NCBI RefSeq assembly: GCF_001308015.1
Contig: NZ_LGYH01000004.1
Span: forward strand, 169,413 to 233,412
DNA: 64,000 bases
Direction of reading: 5' to 3'
Source of the DNA: Neisseria sp. 83E34
GTDB lineage: Bacteria; Pseudomonadota; Gammaproteobacteria; Burkholderiales; Neisseriaceae
Shown: positions 47,734 to 57,046 of the stretch, piece by piece
Position numbering within the stretch: position 1 is the stretch's first letter
Layout of the letters: every line of letters begins with the position of its first letter
Position numbers and translations under genes: made by a program
Notes under the pieces: model-generated
Databases searched by the model: none
The model's input: the letters and a program-made list of their open reading frames with translations, nothing else
What the model was told of the DNA's origin: nothing

Positions 47734-48486
47734 TTAAGCCTGTTCCGATTGCAAGGTGCGGCGGCGGCGAGTTTCGCTCAGTACCATACCGGTACTGACC
47801 GATACATTCATGCTTTCAACGGTGCCGAACATGGGAATCGACACCAGCATATCGCAATGTTCGCGCGTGAGGCGGCGCATTCCTTCGCCTTCGTTACCCA
47901 TTACCCAAGCCACGCTTTCGGGCAGGTCGCAATGGTATAAATCCGAATCGCCTTCCATATCGGTGCCGATAATCCAAATACCGTATTCTTTCAGCTCGCG
48001 TAAGGTGCGGGCAAGGTTGGTTACGGTGATGTAAGGCACGGTTTCAGCCGCGCCACAGGCTACTTTGCTTACCGTGGCATTCAGGCCGGCGCTGCGGTCT
48101 TTTGGCGCGATCACGGCGTGTACGCCCATGGCGTCGGCCGTACGCAGGCAGGCGCCGAGGTTATGCGGGTCGGTTATGCCGTCAAGCACCAGCAAAAGCG
48201 GCGGTTCGCTCAAGTTTTCCAACACATCTTCCAAATGCACATGGTTTTTCGAAGCGTCGATAAATCCGACCACGCCTTGATGGCGCATGCCTTTGCTAAG
48301 CTTGTTTAGCCGATCTGCATCGGCAAAATGCACGCGCACTTTTTCGTCGGCAGCTTTTTGCAGCACTTCGCGCGTGCGCGCATCGTTTTTACCTTCCTGA
48401 ATATAAATTTCCGTGATGCTTTTGGGGTTTTGCCACAAGCGGGCATTAATGGCATGAAAGCCGTAAATCAATCTTTGATTAGACAT
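47734..48486 (-). CDS. rlmB: 23S rRNA (guanosine-2'-O-)-methyltransferase RlmB
   Basis: SPOUT methyltransferase for Gm2251 in the peptidyl-transferase P-loop. 250 residues: an N-terminal substrate-binding domain ([19 protein letters not shown]) and the C-terminal knotted domain with [17 protein letters not shown] (motif 1), [16 protein letters not shown] (motif 2) and [14 protein letters not shown] (motif 3), in the expected order. Single gene beside lgt; inverted DUS pairs lie on both sides. Confidence 0.95.
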   Translation of the reverse strand: MSNQRLIYGFHAINARLWQNPKSITEIYIQEGKNDARTREVLQKAADEKVRVHFADADRLNKLSKGMRHQGVVGFIDASKNHVHLEDVLENLSEPPLLLVLDGITDPHNLGACLRTADAMGVHAVIAPKDRSAGLNATVSKVACGAAETVPYITVTNLARTLRELKEYGIWIIGTDMEGDSDLYHCDLPESVAWVMGNEGEGMRRLTREHCDMLVSIPMFGTVESMNVSVSTGMVLSETRRRRTLQSEQA

Positions 48487-48503
48487 GAATATTTCCTGAT
48501 GTT

Positions 48504-48540
48504 TTCAGACAGGCATACTAAATATTAATGCCTGTCTGAA
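48504..48540 (-). terminator. Outward-facing inverted DUS pair between lgt and rlmB
   Basis: The DUS complement (48504-48516) and a DUS (48528-48540) form a 13-bp stem with an 11-base loop, located after lgt and before rlmB on the minus strand. The orientation matches the 6906-6946 pair. Confidence 0.6.
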
Positions 48541-48558
48541 AAATATAGATTGGCGGAA

Positions 48559-49413
48559 TCAGCCGCCGTTTTTCTTGCTGCCAAACCAGAAAAAGCCGAT
48601 TACGCCCAACACAATCATCGGCAAGCTCAACCATTGGCCCATAGACAAACCCAAAGTCAGCAAGCCCAAATGGTCGTCCGGTTGGCGCGCATACTCGGCA
48701 ATAAAGCGAAATAAACCGTAACCCGCCAGAAACACCATGGAAACTTGGCCGGTAGGGCGCGGTTTACGGGAAAAAATCCACACGATCACAAATAAAGCCA
48801 GCCCCTCAAGTGCAAATTGATAAAGCTGCGAAGGATGGCGCGGCAACATGCCGAATTGTTGGAGCCAGGCCATGTATTCCGGATTATTGACAGCCAGTTG
48901 CGCATCTTCATAAGCGGCTTGGGGAAAACCCATTGCCCAAAATGCGGCAGGGTCGGTAACGCGGCCCCATAATTCGCCGTTGATAAAATTACCGATGCGG
49001 CCGGAAGCGAGCCCCAGCGGCACGAGTGGCGCGATAAAATCGGTAACCTGCCAAAAGCCCAGATTTCTGCGTTTGGCAAACAACCACATCGCCACTAGCA
49101 CACCTAAAAATCCACCGTGGAAAGACATACCGCCTTCCCAGATTTTGAAAATCGAAACCGGATCGCTGATGTATTCGGAAAATTTGTAAAACAGCACATA
49201 GCCCAAGCGCCCGCCCAGAATCACGCCGAACACACCGTAAGTTAACAAATCATCCAGCATTTCTTTGGTAAAAACCGTGTGCCCTTGTTTGATGCGCAGG
49301 CGGCCGAGCAGCATAAACAGAATGAATGCCAAAACATAGCTGAGCGCATACCAGCGGATGACTATAAATTCAAAATCTATTGCAGCGGCATTAAATTGAG
49401 GGTGGATAATCAT
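48559..49413 (-). CDS. lgt: Prolipoprotein diacylglyceryl transferase Lgt
   Basis: Inner-membrane enzyme that attaches diacylglycerol to the lipobox Cys of prelipoproteins. 284 residues, seven helices. [25 protein letters not shown] (family signature) and PRHPSQLYQ are all present. Length matches. It supplies the lipoproteins later moved by LolCD at 11.7 kb, though they are not adjacent. An atypical DUS-like sequence (TTCAGGCAGGCAT) lies 30 bases upstream. Confidence 0.95.
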   Translation of the reverse strand: MIIHPQFNAAAIDFEFIVIRWYALSYVLAFILFMLLGRLRIKQGHTVFTKEMLDDLLTYGVFGVILGGRLGYVLFYKFSEYISDPVSIFKIWEGGMSFHGGFLGVLVAMWLFAKRRNLGFWQVTDFIAPLVPLGLASGRIGNFINGELWGRVTDPAAFWAMGFPQAAYEDAQLAVNNPEYMAWLQQFGMLPRHPSQLYQFALEGLALFVIVWIFSRKPRPTGQVSMVFLAGYGLFRFIAEYARQPDDHLGLLTLGLSMGQWLSLPMIVLGVIGFFWFGSKKNGG

Positions 49414-49521
49414 AATAAAATCGTGCTTTGCTCATAATATTTTCAGGCAGGCATTATACTGGAAATGCGTGATGCCTGTCTGAAAGCTTGCAACACACAT
49501 TTATTAACGCTTGACTGCGTT

Positions 49522-49530
49522 TGGTATAAA
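49522..49530 (+). promoter_or_regulatory. Extended -10 promoter for ilvD (tentative)
   Basis: TGGTATAAA has the TGn extension, 78 bases upstream of the ilvD ATG. No good -35 lies at the right distance (a TTGACT at 49511-49516 is too close). Confidence 0.4.
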
Positions 49531-49607
49531 ATAAGCGCAATTTTTTACCGATTTACAAAAGCAGCCACCGGCGGCTCATACTAAAACTTTTACGAAGGAC
49601 ACCAACC

Positions 49608-51467
49608 ATGCCAGCTTACCGCTCCAAAACCTCCACCCACGGCCGCAATATGGCCGGCGCCCGCGCGCTGTGGCGTGCCACCGGCGTGGCCGACGAAGAC
49701 TTCGGCAAACCGATTATCGCCATTGCCAACTCGTTTACCCAATTTGTACCCGGCCATGTGCATTTGCACAATATGGGCCAGCTCGTGGCGCGCGAAATCG
49801 AAAAAGCAGGCGGTTTGGCAAAAGAATTCAACACCATTGCGGTGGACGACGGCATTGCCATGGGTCACAGCGGTATGCTGTATAGCCTGCCCAGCCGCGA
49901 TTTGATTGCCGATTCGGTGGAATACATGGTGAACGCGCATTGTGCTGACGCGCTGGTGTGCATTTCCAACTGTGACAAAATCACCCCCGGCATGCTGATG
50001 GCCGCCATGCGTTTGAATATTCCCACCGTGTTCGTTTCAGGCGGCCCCATGGAAGCGGGCAAAGTGATCGGCGTTGCCAATATTACCGACACCCGCAAAC
50101 TGGATTTGGTCGATGCCATGGTGGATGCCGCCGACGATAACGTGAGCGACGAAGAAGTGGCGGCGGTGGAACGTTCCGCCTGCCCGACCTGCGGTTCCTG
50201 CTCCGGCATGTTTACCGCCAACTCGATGAACTGTCTCACCGAAGCATTAGGCTTGTCGCTGCCGGGCAACGGCTCGCTGCTGGCCACGCACGCAGGCCGT
50301 AAAGAGCTGTTTTTGGAAGCAGGCCGTCTGATTGTGGAAATCACCAAACGTTATTATGAGCAAGACGATGAAAGCGTGTTGCCGCGCAGCATCGCCAGCA
50401 AAGCCGCGTTTGAAAACGCCATGAGTTTGGACGTAGCAATGGGCGGTTCCACCAACACCGTGCTGCACCTGTTGGCCGCCGCCAGCGAAGCGCAGGTGGA
50501 TTTCAAAATGGCCGACATCGACCGCATCAGCCGCCAAGTGCCGTGCTTGTGCAAAGTCGCACCCGCCACACAGAAATACCACATGGAAGACGTGCACCGC
50601 GCGGGCGGCGTGATGGGCATTTTGGCCGAACTTGACCGCGCAGGCTGCCTGAAAACCGACGTTTCCACGGTTCACGAAAAAACCTTGAAAGACGCGCTGG
50701 AGAAATGGGACGTGATGAACCCTGCCAACGAAGCCGCACACGCCCGCTACAAAGCTGCGCCGGGCGGCGTGCGTACCACCGAAGCGTTTTCACAAAACAG
50801 GCTGTGGCCTTCGCTCGACCTCGACCGCGAAAACGGCTGCATCCGCAGCAAAGTACACGCTTATTCGCAAGACGGCGGCTTGGCTGTGCTGTTCGGCAAT
50901 ATCGCCGAGCGCGGCTGCGTGGTGAAAACCGCCGGCGTGGACGATAGCATTCTCAGATTTACCGGCCGCGCGCGCGTGTTTGAAAGCCAAGATTCTGCCG
51001 TGGCAGGCATTTTGGATAACCAAATCGTCGCCGGCGATATTGTGATTATCCGTTACGAAGGCCCGAAAGGCGGCCCGGGCATGCAGGAAATGCTGTATCC
51101 GACTTCTTACCTGAAATCCAAGGGCTTGGGTAAAGAATGCGCCTTGCTCACCGATGGCCGTTTTTCAGGCGGCACTTCCGGCTTGAGCATCGGCCACGTT
51201 TCGCCCGAAGCGGCGGAGGGTGGTGCTATCGGTTTGGTGAAAGAGGGCGACACCATCGAAATCGACATCCCCAACCGCAGCATCCGCTTGGTTGTTTCCG
51301 ATGAAGAGCTGGCCGAGCGCCGCAGCGAAATGGAAGCGCGCGGCGCCAAAGCGTGGAAACCCGACAACCGTGACCGCCACGTTTCCGCCGCCTTGCGCGC
51401 TTACGCGGCCATGACGACTTCCGCCGATACCGGCGCGGTGCGTGATGTGAGCCAAGTAGAATGCTGA
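49608..51467 (+). CDS. ilvD: Dihydroxy-acid dehydratase IlvD
   Basis: Iron-sulfur enzyme of valine, leucine and isoleucine synthesis. 619 residues, the usual length. It has [29 protein letters not shown] with cluster Cys residues, [12 protein letters not shown] and [15 protein letters not shown]. The ATG at 49608 has AAGGACA upstream. Codon use is richer in C and G than in neighbours, and an exact AG-simDUS (50642-50653) encodes the GCLKTD stretch, with a near-AG-DUS at 50323. That points to import of at least part of the gene. A strong non-DUS terminator follows. Confidence 0.96.
   Translation: MPAYRSKTSTHGRNMAGARALWRATGVADEDFGKPIIAIANSFTQFVPGHVHLHNMGQLVAREIEKAGGLAKEFNTIAVDDGIAMGHSGMLYSLPSRDLIADSVEYMVNAHCADALVCISNCDKITPGMLMAAMRLNIPTVFVSGGPMEAGKVIGVANITDTRKLDLVDAMVDAADDNVSDEEVAAVERSACPTCGSCSGMFTANSMNCLTEALGLSLPGNGSLLATHAGRKELFLEAGRLIVEITKRYYEQDDESVLPRSIASKAAFENAMSLDVAMGGSTNTVLHLLAAASEAQVDFKMADIDRISRQVPCLCKVAPATQKYHMEDVHRAGGVMGILAELDRAGCLKTDVSTVHEKTLKDALEKWDVMNPANEAAHARYKAAPGGVRTTEAFSQNRLWPSLDLDRENGCIRSKVHAYSQDGGLAVLFGNIAERGCVVKTAGVDDSILRFTGRARVFESQDSAVAGILDNQIVAGDIVIIRYEGPKGGPGMQEMLYPTSYLKSKGLGKECALLTDGRFSGGTSGLSIGHVSPEAAEGGAIGLVKEGDTIEIDIPNRSIRLVVSDEELAERRSEMEARGAKAWKPDNRDRHVSAALRAYAAMTTSADTGAVRDVSQVEC
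50642..50653 (+). repeat. AG-simDUS (foreign dialect) inside ilvD
   Basis: AGGCTGCCTGAA, exact, the dialect described for Simonsiella-type Neisseriaceae. The only exact copy I found in the window. Confidence 0.75.
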
Positions 51468-51473
51468 TTAATA

Positions 51474-51516
51474 TTTGAGGCAATTGGAAGCGGTTTCTAA
51501 TTGCCTCAAAATTTTT
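51474..51516 (+). terminator. Terminator of ilvD
   Basis: TTTGAGGCAATT (51474-51485) and its complement (51499-51510) form a perfect 12-bp stem with a 13-base loop, followed by ATTTTTG. Not DUS-based. Confidence 0.85.
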
Positions 51517-51619
51517 GTAGCCTTTGATATGGCTAAATATAAAATCACACTCTACGTAACTGGTTCAAAAGGCAATGGAGATAGAGGCCGGTTTGTGTAG
51601 CAAGTAAACTTAACTTTTG

Positions 51620-51684
51620 CTACGGCCTTGCTGCTCCTTGCCATACTACCTTGTACTGTCTTCGTATTCGTCGCTTTGTATATA
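51620..51684 (+). repeat. Decayed Correia-like (CREE) repeat
   Basis: The stretch contains TACGGCCTTGCTGCTCCTTG, CCATACTACCTTGTACTGTC and TTCGTATTCGTCGCTTTGTA, closely resembling the internal part of the neisserial Correia repeat as I remember it (TACGGCGTTGCCTCGCCTTG, then TTTGTACTGTCTGCGGCTTC). The terminal TATAGTGGATTA arms are lost or reduced to a TATAG. Confidence 0.65.
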
Positions 51685-51697
51685 GTTTCTAAACACA

Positions 51698-51735
51698 ATG
51701 CCTGTCTGAAAACCGTTTTCAGACAGGCATTGTGT
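51698..51735 (-). terminator. Inverted DUS-pair terminator after the arsR-family gene
   Basis: DUS at 51698-51710 and its complement at 51718-51730, 7-base loop, downstream of the minus-strand regulator gene. Confidence 0.75.
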
Positions 51736-51760
51736 TTAATTAATATTTTATCAGGGAATG

Positions 51761-52426
51761 TTAAATCACCTGCTTCTTAAGCCCATTCACATACCGCTGT
51801 CCCGATTCCGTCAATTGTAAGAAACGGGTTTCATGTGACGGTTGGTAAACGTAGCCCCTGGCTACAAATGCGGCGAGCAGTTCATGCCCGAGCCAACCGG
51901 CCAAATGGAAGGATTTTTCTGTCCAGTCCATACAGGCGGCGGTGTGGGGCGGATATTCACGGGTGTCTATATCCAAATTGGCCAGCCACTTTAATCCTTT
52001 ATCTGTGAGGTTGAAGCGTTCGCGTTCTTTGTCTAGTTCGATGAAACCGGCATCGCTGAGGGCTCGGCTGATTTCTATGGCAATTTTGCCTGCCATATGG
52101 CCGTAGCATACGCGTAGAGTATGGCTATTATGCGTGGTTGAACGTTGTTCTTGGGGCGCCAGCATGGCTAATTGCTGCAAAGCTTCCATAATGTGTGGAT
52201 TGCTAATTCGATATAAGCGGCTTCTGCCTTGCTGCTTCATGCTGATTAACCCGCCGTGGAGCAGCTTGCTTAAATGTACGCTGGCGGTCTGCGCGGTAAT
52301 GCCCGCTGCAGTTGCTAATTCGGTTGCACTTAATTCTTCGCGGCCGATTAAAGCGTCCAGCATCAGGGCGCGGCTGGGGTGGCCGATGAGGTGGGCGGTG
52401 TGGGTGAAATGATGGGCAAGCGACAT
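51761..52426 (-). CDS. ArsR-family winged-helix transcription regulator
   Basis: 221 residues. An N-terminal winged helix (HPSRALMLDALIGREELSATELATAAG and QTASVHLSKLLHGG, with the wing in RSRLYRI) matches ArsR/SmtB regulators, but the usual metal-binding Cys pattern is not evident. The C-terminal 120 residues form an extra domain with EFNLTDKG-like sequence and a final LTESGQRYVNGL repeat, seen in longer ArsR proteins that bind small molecules. It is divergent from the DMT transporter gene, with a perfect 11-bp inverted repeat between them, so it likely controls that exporter. Confidence 0.85.
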   Translation of the reverse strand: MSLAHHFTHTAHLIGHPSRALMLDALIGREELSATELATAAGITAQTASVHLSKLLHGGLISMKQQGRSRLYRISNPHIMEALQQLAMLAPQEQRSTTHNSHTLRVCYGHMAGKIAIEISRALSDAGFIELDKERERFNLTDKGLKWLANLDIDTREYPPHTAACMDWTEKSFHLAGWLGHELLAAFVARGYVYQPSHETRFLQLTESGQRYVNGLKKQVI

Positions 52427-52533
52427 GATTTTCCCTTTTTTCAGACAGGCATTTGGATTATAAGTTGTTTTGTAAACCTGATCATCGGCAGGCGGTGATT
52501 GGGTTATTTTTATTTTAAAGAGATTTGCCGTTT

Positions 52534-52559
52534 CTTATTTCGTTAAACAACGAAATAAG
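52534..52559. promoter_or_regulatory. Perfect inverted repeat in the divergent arsR/DMT region, probable operator
   Basis: CTTATTTCGTT (52534-52544) and AACGAAATAAG (52549-52559) are exact complements around an AAAC spacer. It sits between the two divergent genes at about 55 bases before the transporter start, a natural site for a dimeric winged-helix regulator. Confidence 0.75.
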
Positions 52560-52613
52560 GGGCGAATAGCTTATGTTAATTTGCCTTGACCATTTCATAA
52601 TAAGGGATATGTT

Positions 52614-53483
52614 ATGCGTTTGGTCTTCGGTATTGTGTTTAGTTTGTTGTGGTCGTCTGCCTTTATTGCGGGTAAATATTGTTTGGAATATCTGCCTCCG
52701 CTGGATGTGTTGAGTTTGCGTTTCTTGCTGGCGGCCGCGTTGCTTTTTGCCGTTTGTTGGTGGGTAAAACGCAGCGGGCAGGGCGATGGTAGTTGGGCGG
52801 ACAAGCGCTTATGGCTGCACGGCATGGTTTTGGGCATATTGAATTATGTGCTGTATCTTGGTTTTTCTTATACCGGCCTGCAAACAGTCTCTCCTGAGCT
52901 GGTGGTGCTTGTGGTGTCGACCATGCCTTTTGTCACAACGTTTGTAGTGTCTTGTGTGAAACGGAAATGGTTTTGGTTGCAATGGTGGGCGATTAGTTTA
53001 GGTTTTTGGGGCGTGTATATTGTGTTGTCGGTAAAAATGCCGGAAACCGGCTGGAGCATCGGTATTGTGTGGACCATACTTGGTATGTTGGCACTGGCGG
53101 GCGGCACGCTGTTTTATCAATTTACAGCTTCGCGCCACCAAGTTTTGCCGCTTACCGGTATTCAAAATTTATTTGGCGGGCTGATTCTGCTGCCTTTTTC
53201 CAACCCGACGCAATGGCCTGCTGCGATGGCAGAGCCGGTGTTTGCATTATCGCTTTGGTATCAGGTGGTTGTGGTATCCGGCGTGGCAATGGTGATGTGG
53301 TTTCAGCTGGTGCGCTGGTTTGGTTCGGACAATGCTTCTGCTTTCCATCTGCTCAACCCGATTTTCGCCGCTGTGTTGGCTTGGTGGTTTTTCAATGCGG
53401 ATTTGGGTGTGGCCGATGTTGCGGGTACAGTGCTGGTGGTGTTGGCATTGGGTATGCTCAATCGAATCAGGCGCAAAGTGTGA
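52614..53483 (+). CDS. DMT-superfamily (EamA) transporter
   Basis: 289 residues with ten predicted membrane helices in two EamA repeats. The first repeat begins VFSLLWSSAFIAGKYCLEYL and the second ends around WYQVVVVSGVAMVMWFQLVRWFGSDNASAF. Such proteins usually export amino acids or small metabolites. The substrate cannot be told. AAGGGA lies six bases before the ATG. Divergent from the ArsR-type gene, whose probable operator lies in the shared leader, so it is likely the regulated exporter. Confidence 0.85.
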   Translation: MRLVFGIVFSLLWSSAFIAGKYCLEYLPPLDVLSLRFLLAAALLFAVCWWVKRSGQGDGSWADKRLWLHGMVLGILNYVLYLGFSYTGLQTVSPELVVLVVSTMPFVTTFVVSCVKRKWFWLQWWAISLGFWGVYIVLSVKMPETGWSIGIVWTILGMLALAGGTLFYQFTASRHQVLPLTGIQNLFGGLILLPFSNPTQWPAAMAEPVFALSLWYQVVVVSGVAMVMWFQLVRWFGSDNASAFHLLNPIFAAVLAWWFFNADLGVADVAGTVLVVLALGMLNRIRRKV

Positions 53484-53493
53484 TCGAAAAGGA

Positions 53494-53530
53494 ATGCCTG
53501 TCTGAAAAAAGTTTTCAGACAGGCATTGAT
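53494..53530. terminator. Inverted DUS pair between the DMT gene and rnr
   Basis: DUS at 53494-53506 and its complement at 53514-53526, between convergent genes, so it may end both transcripts. Confidence 0.75.
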
Positions 53531-53549
53531 TGGTTTAAAACCGCTGATT

Positions 53550-56003
53550 TTATTTCCGGCTGCGGCTTTTTTTGCGTTTACCGCTTTCTGTTTTGACAGC
53601 TTTGGTTTTGGCTTTTGCAGGCGACTCTGCAACCAGCGTGATTCTACCGTCTACCAGTTTCAGCGATTTGGCAGACCTGCCGGATTTCGCCGATTTGCCA
53701 GAAGCGCGGGTAGGAGATTTTTCTTTGTCGGTTTTGCGTGTGTTACGCGCTTTTGCTGATTTGGCTGCTGGTTTGTCTATATCTTTAGTGGTTTTTCTGC
53801 TCCGTTTCTTACTTTTTTCACCGCCTTTGATTAAGGTTAAATCAATTCTGCTGTTATCCAAATCCGCACGTGCTACTTTCACGGTAACTCGGTCGCCCAT
53901 AGAGAAGCGTACGCCGCTGCGTTCGCCTTCGATTGCCATAATTTCGGGGCGGTAATTGAAGTAATCTTCGCCCAAATCGCTGATGTGGATTAAGCCTTCG
54001 ATATGAATATCATCTAAAGTAACAAATACACCGAAGTTTGCCATGCCGGAAATCCTGCCTTCAAATACTTCGCCTACTTTATCGCGCATGTAATAAGTTT
54101 TGAGCCAGTTTTCAACATCGCGGCTGGCATCATCGGCACGGCGCTCGGTAAACGAAGTGTGCACGCCCATTGCCTGCCACGGCTCGTGCGGCTTATACAT
54201 CTCACCCTGCAACACGGCTTTGATGGCGCGGTGTACAGTTAAATCAGGATAACGGCGGATGGGCGAAGTGAAATGGGCGTAGTGATCATAAGCCAAACCG
54301 AAATGGCCTTCATTGCTATGTTCATACATCGCCTGCTGCATGGAACGCAACATCATTACTTGCAGCAATTCCTGATCAGGCCTGTCTGAAATCTGTTCGG
54401 CCAGCTTGGCATAATCTTTAGGCGCGGGTTTGTCTCCGCCCCCCAAGCTCAAGCCGAGTAAACTGAGTTGCTCGCGCAGCGCGGTCAGCTTTTCAGGTGT
54501 AGGGCCCAAATGGTTGCGGAATAGAGCGCCATGTTTGTTTTTCAACAAAAAGTCCGCCGCGCACACGTTGGCCGCCAGCATACATTCTTCAATCAGCTTA
54601 TGCGCATCATTCCGCACCACCGGCACGATGCGCTCGATTTTGCCGTTATCATCAAAAAGCATTTGCGTTTCAATGTTTTCAAACTCCATCGCGCCGCGCT
54701 GTTGGCGTTTCTTTTGCAAAATACCGAATAGTTTGTATAAGGTGTCCAGCTCTTTTTTATGAGGATTGCTTTCGCTGCTTTCCAGCCATTGCCAAACTTG
54801 GGTATAAGTCAGGCGGGCGTGAGAGCGCATTACGGCAGGATAAAACTTATATTCTTTCACATTGCCCAAATAGGAAATATGCATATCGCATACCATGCAT
54901 AAGCGATCAACATCAGGGTTCAGCGAACAAATGCCATTGGAAAGCTTTTCCGGCAGCATAGGAATGACGCGTCGGGGAAAGTAAACGCTGGTGCCGCGCT
55001 GGTAAGCATCTTTATCCAAATCATCAGCGGGTTTCACATAATGGCTCACATCGGCAATAGCCACTATCAACCGATAATTCCGCCCCTGCTTTTCTGCGTA
55101 CACAGCATCATCGAAATCCCTTGCGGTTTCTCCATCTATGGTTACCAAGGGTAAATCGCGCAAATCTACGCGGCCTTTCATATCTTTTTGAGATACGGTA
55201 GAAGAAATTTTTTCGGCAGCTTTCAGACAGGCATCACTAAACTGATGCGGCAAATGATGTTTGCGCACAGCAATTTCAATTTCCATACCGCTATCTGCAT
55301 AGTCGCCCAATATTTCAGTTAAAGCGCCCACAGCAGGATGAGGCCCTTCAGGATAGCTCTCAATTGCTACCATCACCACTTGGCCCGATTCCGGTTTCAG
55401 CGCAGCCACAGATTCCGGCTCGAGCAAAATTGGCTGGCTCAGCCGCTTATCCGCCGGCACCAATACACCTACACCGCGATCCAGATAAAAGCGGCCGACC
55501 ACATCTTTATTGGCTCGTTCCAGAATCTCCAGAACCTGCCCCTCCCGCCTGCCGCGACGATCCACTCCACCGGGACGCACCATCACAATATCGCCGTGCA
55601 TCAGCCCGCGCATCTGTTTTTCATATAAAACAAAATCGCCTTGTTTGTTGTCAACTAAAGGCACGGCGAAGCCGAAACCGTCTTTATGCGCCTCAATACG
55701 GCATTTAACCAAAGCCAGTTTGTCTGCCACACACACTGCGCCGCGACGGTTAATCAATACTTGCCCGTCACGCGCCATCGCTTTGATTCTGCGTTCGAAA
55801 AATTCATATTCATCGGCCGTAATCGATAATTTTTCGGCCAACGCTGCAATTTTCAGTGGAACACCTTCTTGTTCCAATAAATCGATAACCCATTCTCTGC
55901 TGGGTAACGGATGTTCATAACGTTGTTTTTCACGATCCAAATAAGGATCTTTTTCTCTTAAATTTAGAGATTTAATATTTTTCTTCATTTTTCTAATTGA
56001 CAT
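53550..56003 (-). CDS. rnr: Ribonuclease R
   Basis: Processive 3'-5' exoribonuclease that degrades structured RNA and defective tRNA or rRNA. 817 residues. An N-terminal winged-helix and cold-shock domains precede the RNB catalytic domain, which includes LVTIDGETARDFDDAVYAEK with the metal Asp residues and YAHFTSPIRRYPDLTVHRAI. An S1 domain (GEVFEGRISGMANFGVFVTL) and a long Lys/Arg/Ser-rich tail (KKRSRKTTKDI and similar) follow. The ORF starts at ATG 56003, but that codon overlaps the -35 box of the tRNA-Leu promoter. The second Met (55988) is an alternative start; neither has a good ribosome site. Confidence 0.93.
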   Translation of the reverse strand: MSIRKMKKNIKSLNLREKDPYLDREKQRYEHPLPSREWVIDLLEQEGVPLKIAALAEKLSITADEYEFFERRIKAMARDGQVLINRRGAVCVADKLALVKCRIEAHKDGFGFAVPLVDNKQGDFVLYEKQMRGLMHGDIVMVRPGGVDRRGRREGQVLEILERANKDVVGRFYLDRGVGVLVPADKRLSQPILLEPESVAALKPESGQVVMVAIESYPEGPHPAVGALTEILGDYADSGMEIEIAVRKHHLPHQFSDACLKAAEKISSTVSQKDMKGRVDLRDLPLVTIDGETARDFDDAVYAEKQGRNYRLIVAIADVSHYVKPADDLDKDAYQRGTSVYFPRRVIPMLPEKLSNGICSLNPDVDRLCMVCDMHISYLGNVKEYKFYPAVMRSHARLTYTQVWQWLESSESNPHKKELDTLYKLFGILQKKRQQRGAMEFENIETQMLFDDNGKIERIVPVVRNDAHKLIEECMLAANVCAADFLLKNKHGALFRNHLGPTPEKLTALREQLSLLGLSLGGGDKPAPKDYAKLAEQISDRPDQELLQVMMLRSMQQAMYEHSNEGHFGLAYDHYAHFTSPIRRYPDLTVHRAIKAVLQGEMYKPHEPWQAMGVHTSFTERRADDASRDVENWLKTYYMRDKVGEVFEGRISGMANFGVFVTLDDIHIEGLIHISDLGEDYFNYRPEIMAIEGERSGVRFSMGDRVTVKVARADLDNSRIDLTLIKGGEKSKKRSRKTTKDIDKPAAKSAKARNTRKTDKEKSPTRASGKSAKSGRSAKSLKLVDGRITLVAESPAKAKTKAVKTESGKRKKSRSRK

Positions 56004-56024
56004 TTTTTTTTAAGGTTTTATAAT
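55997..56024 (+). promoter_or_regulatory. Consensus promoter of the tRNA-Leu genes
   Basis: TTGACA (55997-56002) and TATAAT (56019-56024), both perfect, are spaced by 16 bases; the first tRNA-Leu starts 56 bases after the -10 box. The -35 box overlaps the annotated start codon of the divergent rnr gene. Confidence 0.85.
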
Positions 56025-56079
56025 CTTGAGCTTCGTTTCGTGCGTTAGCACTTTAACGTAAATCATAAATTAAAGCAAA

Positions 56080-56166
56080 GCCCAGGTGGCGGAATTGGTA
56101 GACGCGCTAGCTTCAGGTGCTAGTATCTTCACGGGTGTGGAAGTTCGAGTCTTCTCCTGGGCACCA
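56080..56166 (+). tRNA. tRNA-Leu(CAG), copy 1
   Basis: 87 nt with a long variable arm. Acceptor GCCCAGG/CCTGGGC, anticodon CAG in the loop TTCAGGT, T-arm GTTCGAG, and an encoded CCA. Confidence 0.95.
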
Positions 56167-56200
56167 GCCAAAATTTGCTTTGATTATAATTTAATTTCAA

Positions 56201-56287
56201 GCCCAGGTGGCGGAATTGGTAGACGCGCTAGCTTCAGGTGCTAGTATCTTCACAGGTGTGGAAGTTCGAGTCTTCTCCTGGGCACCA
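56201..56287 (+). tRNA. tRNA-Leu(CAG), copy 2
   Basis: Same as copy 1 apart from one base in the variable arm (CACGGG versus CACAGG). A recent duplication, 34 bases downstream. Confidence 0.95.
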
Positions 56288-56345
56288 GATTAAAAACAGC
56301 CTGACTAAAATTTGGTTGGGTTGTTTGTTTTTCAGACAAGCATTC

Positions 56346-56374
56346 TTGCCAAACATCTGAAAAAACAATACAAT
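56346..56374 (+). promoter_or_regulatory. Promoter of tRNA-Ser
   Basis: TTGCCA (56346-56351) and TACAAT (56369-56374) with a 17-base spacer. tRNA-Ser starts 12 bases after the -10 box. A decayed DUS (TTCAGACAAGCAT) lies just upstream. Confidence 0.7.
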
Positions 56375-56385
56375 TTAATTTCCAC

Positions 56386-56476
56386 AGAGAGGTGGATGAG
56401 TGGTTGAAGTCGCACGCCTGGAAAGCGTGTATACGTGAATAGCGTATCGAGGGTTCGAATCCCTTCCTCTCTGCCA
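56386..56476 (+). tRNA. tRNA-Ser(GGA)
   Basis: 91 nt, acceptor AGAGAGG/CCTCTCT, anticodon GGA in CTGGAAA, long variable arm, T-arm GGTTCGA and encoded CCA. Confidence 0.95.
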
Positions 56477-56553
56477 GATTTTATTGTAACCTGATTTATT
56501 AACATAACGAATTTCAGGTTATATCCATTTTATATACCATATTGTGTGCCTGA

Positions 56554-56589
56554 ATAATAAAGCTGGTGAGTAATCACCAGCTTTATTAT
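56554..56589 (+). terminator. Strong terminator after tRNA-Ser
   Basis: A perfect 16-bp stem (56554-56569 with 56574-56589) around a GTAA loop, with ATAATAAAGCTGGTGA as its left arm; followed by CTTTGTCTT. Confidence 0.8.
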
Positions 56590-56624
56590 CTTTGTCTTGC
56601 GTGCAAATATTCATTCGTCAAAAA

Positions 56625-57013
56625 GAGTATCCACTGATTTAGGTCGTAATAACGGAAAAATTGTAATGCACCCCGGTTTTCCTGTCGCAACACTGGTTCC
56701 GTAACCCAAACGGCTGGTACGCCCTTCCCGTTACATTAGTCTCTTTGGTTAATTTGCCTCTAAGTGTCATAGTTCTCAAACCATATCAGTTTGTCGTCTT
56801 TGTCGGTCATCTCACGCGGTATGCCGGCCGATTTGGTCGCAGTGGAAATAATTGATTTCTTGTTTGTCTTCAATGTCTGTGTCGGTGTAGCTGCGAATTT
56901 GCGCCAGCGGTTCGTAGCTGTCTGCATCGGTATAGATATAGGTGTAGAGGCCGTCTGAAATTTGTTCTTGTAGCAGATGGCTGCCGTCCCACAGGAAGGC
57001 AATTTCACTGTTT
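56625..57013 (-). pseudogene. Decayed Rhs core fragment (end of the toxin array)
   Basis: On the minus strand, this matches the Rhs core seen intact three times to the right: an LWDGSHLLQEQ-like start, then the YTYIYTDADSYEPLAQI region, the FHCDQIG region, then frames broken at several points (around 56820 and 56750) and the Asp-Pro region lost. There is no toxin tip and no immunity gene. The frame is interrupted by shifts and stop codons, so it is a remnant of an older cassette. An exact AG-DUS lies at 56948-56959. Confidence 0.75.
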
Positions 57014-57046
57014 TAATTTAAAATATCTTTGCAGCTTTGTATTTTC

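Noticed and set aside
49511..49530. TTGACT plus TATAAA before ilvD as a normal promoter
   Set aside because: The spacing is only 8 bases; I list only the extended -10 element.
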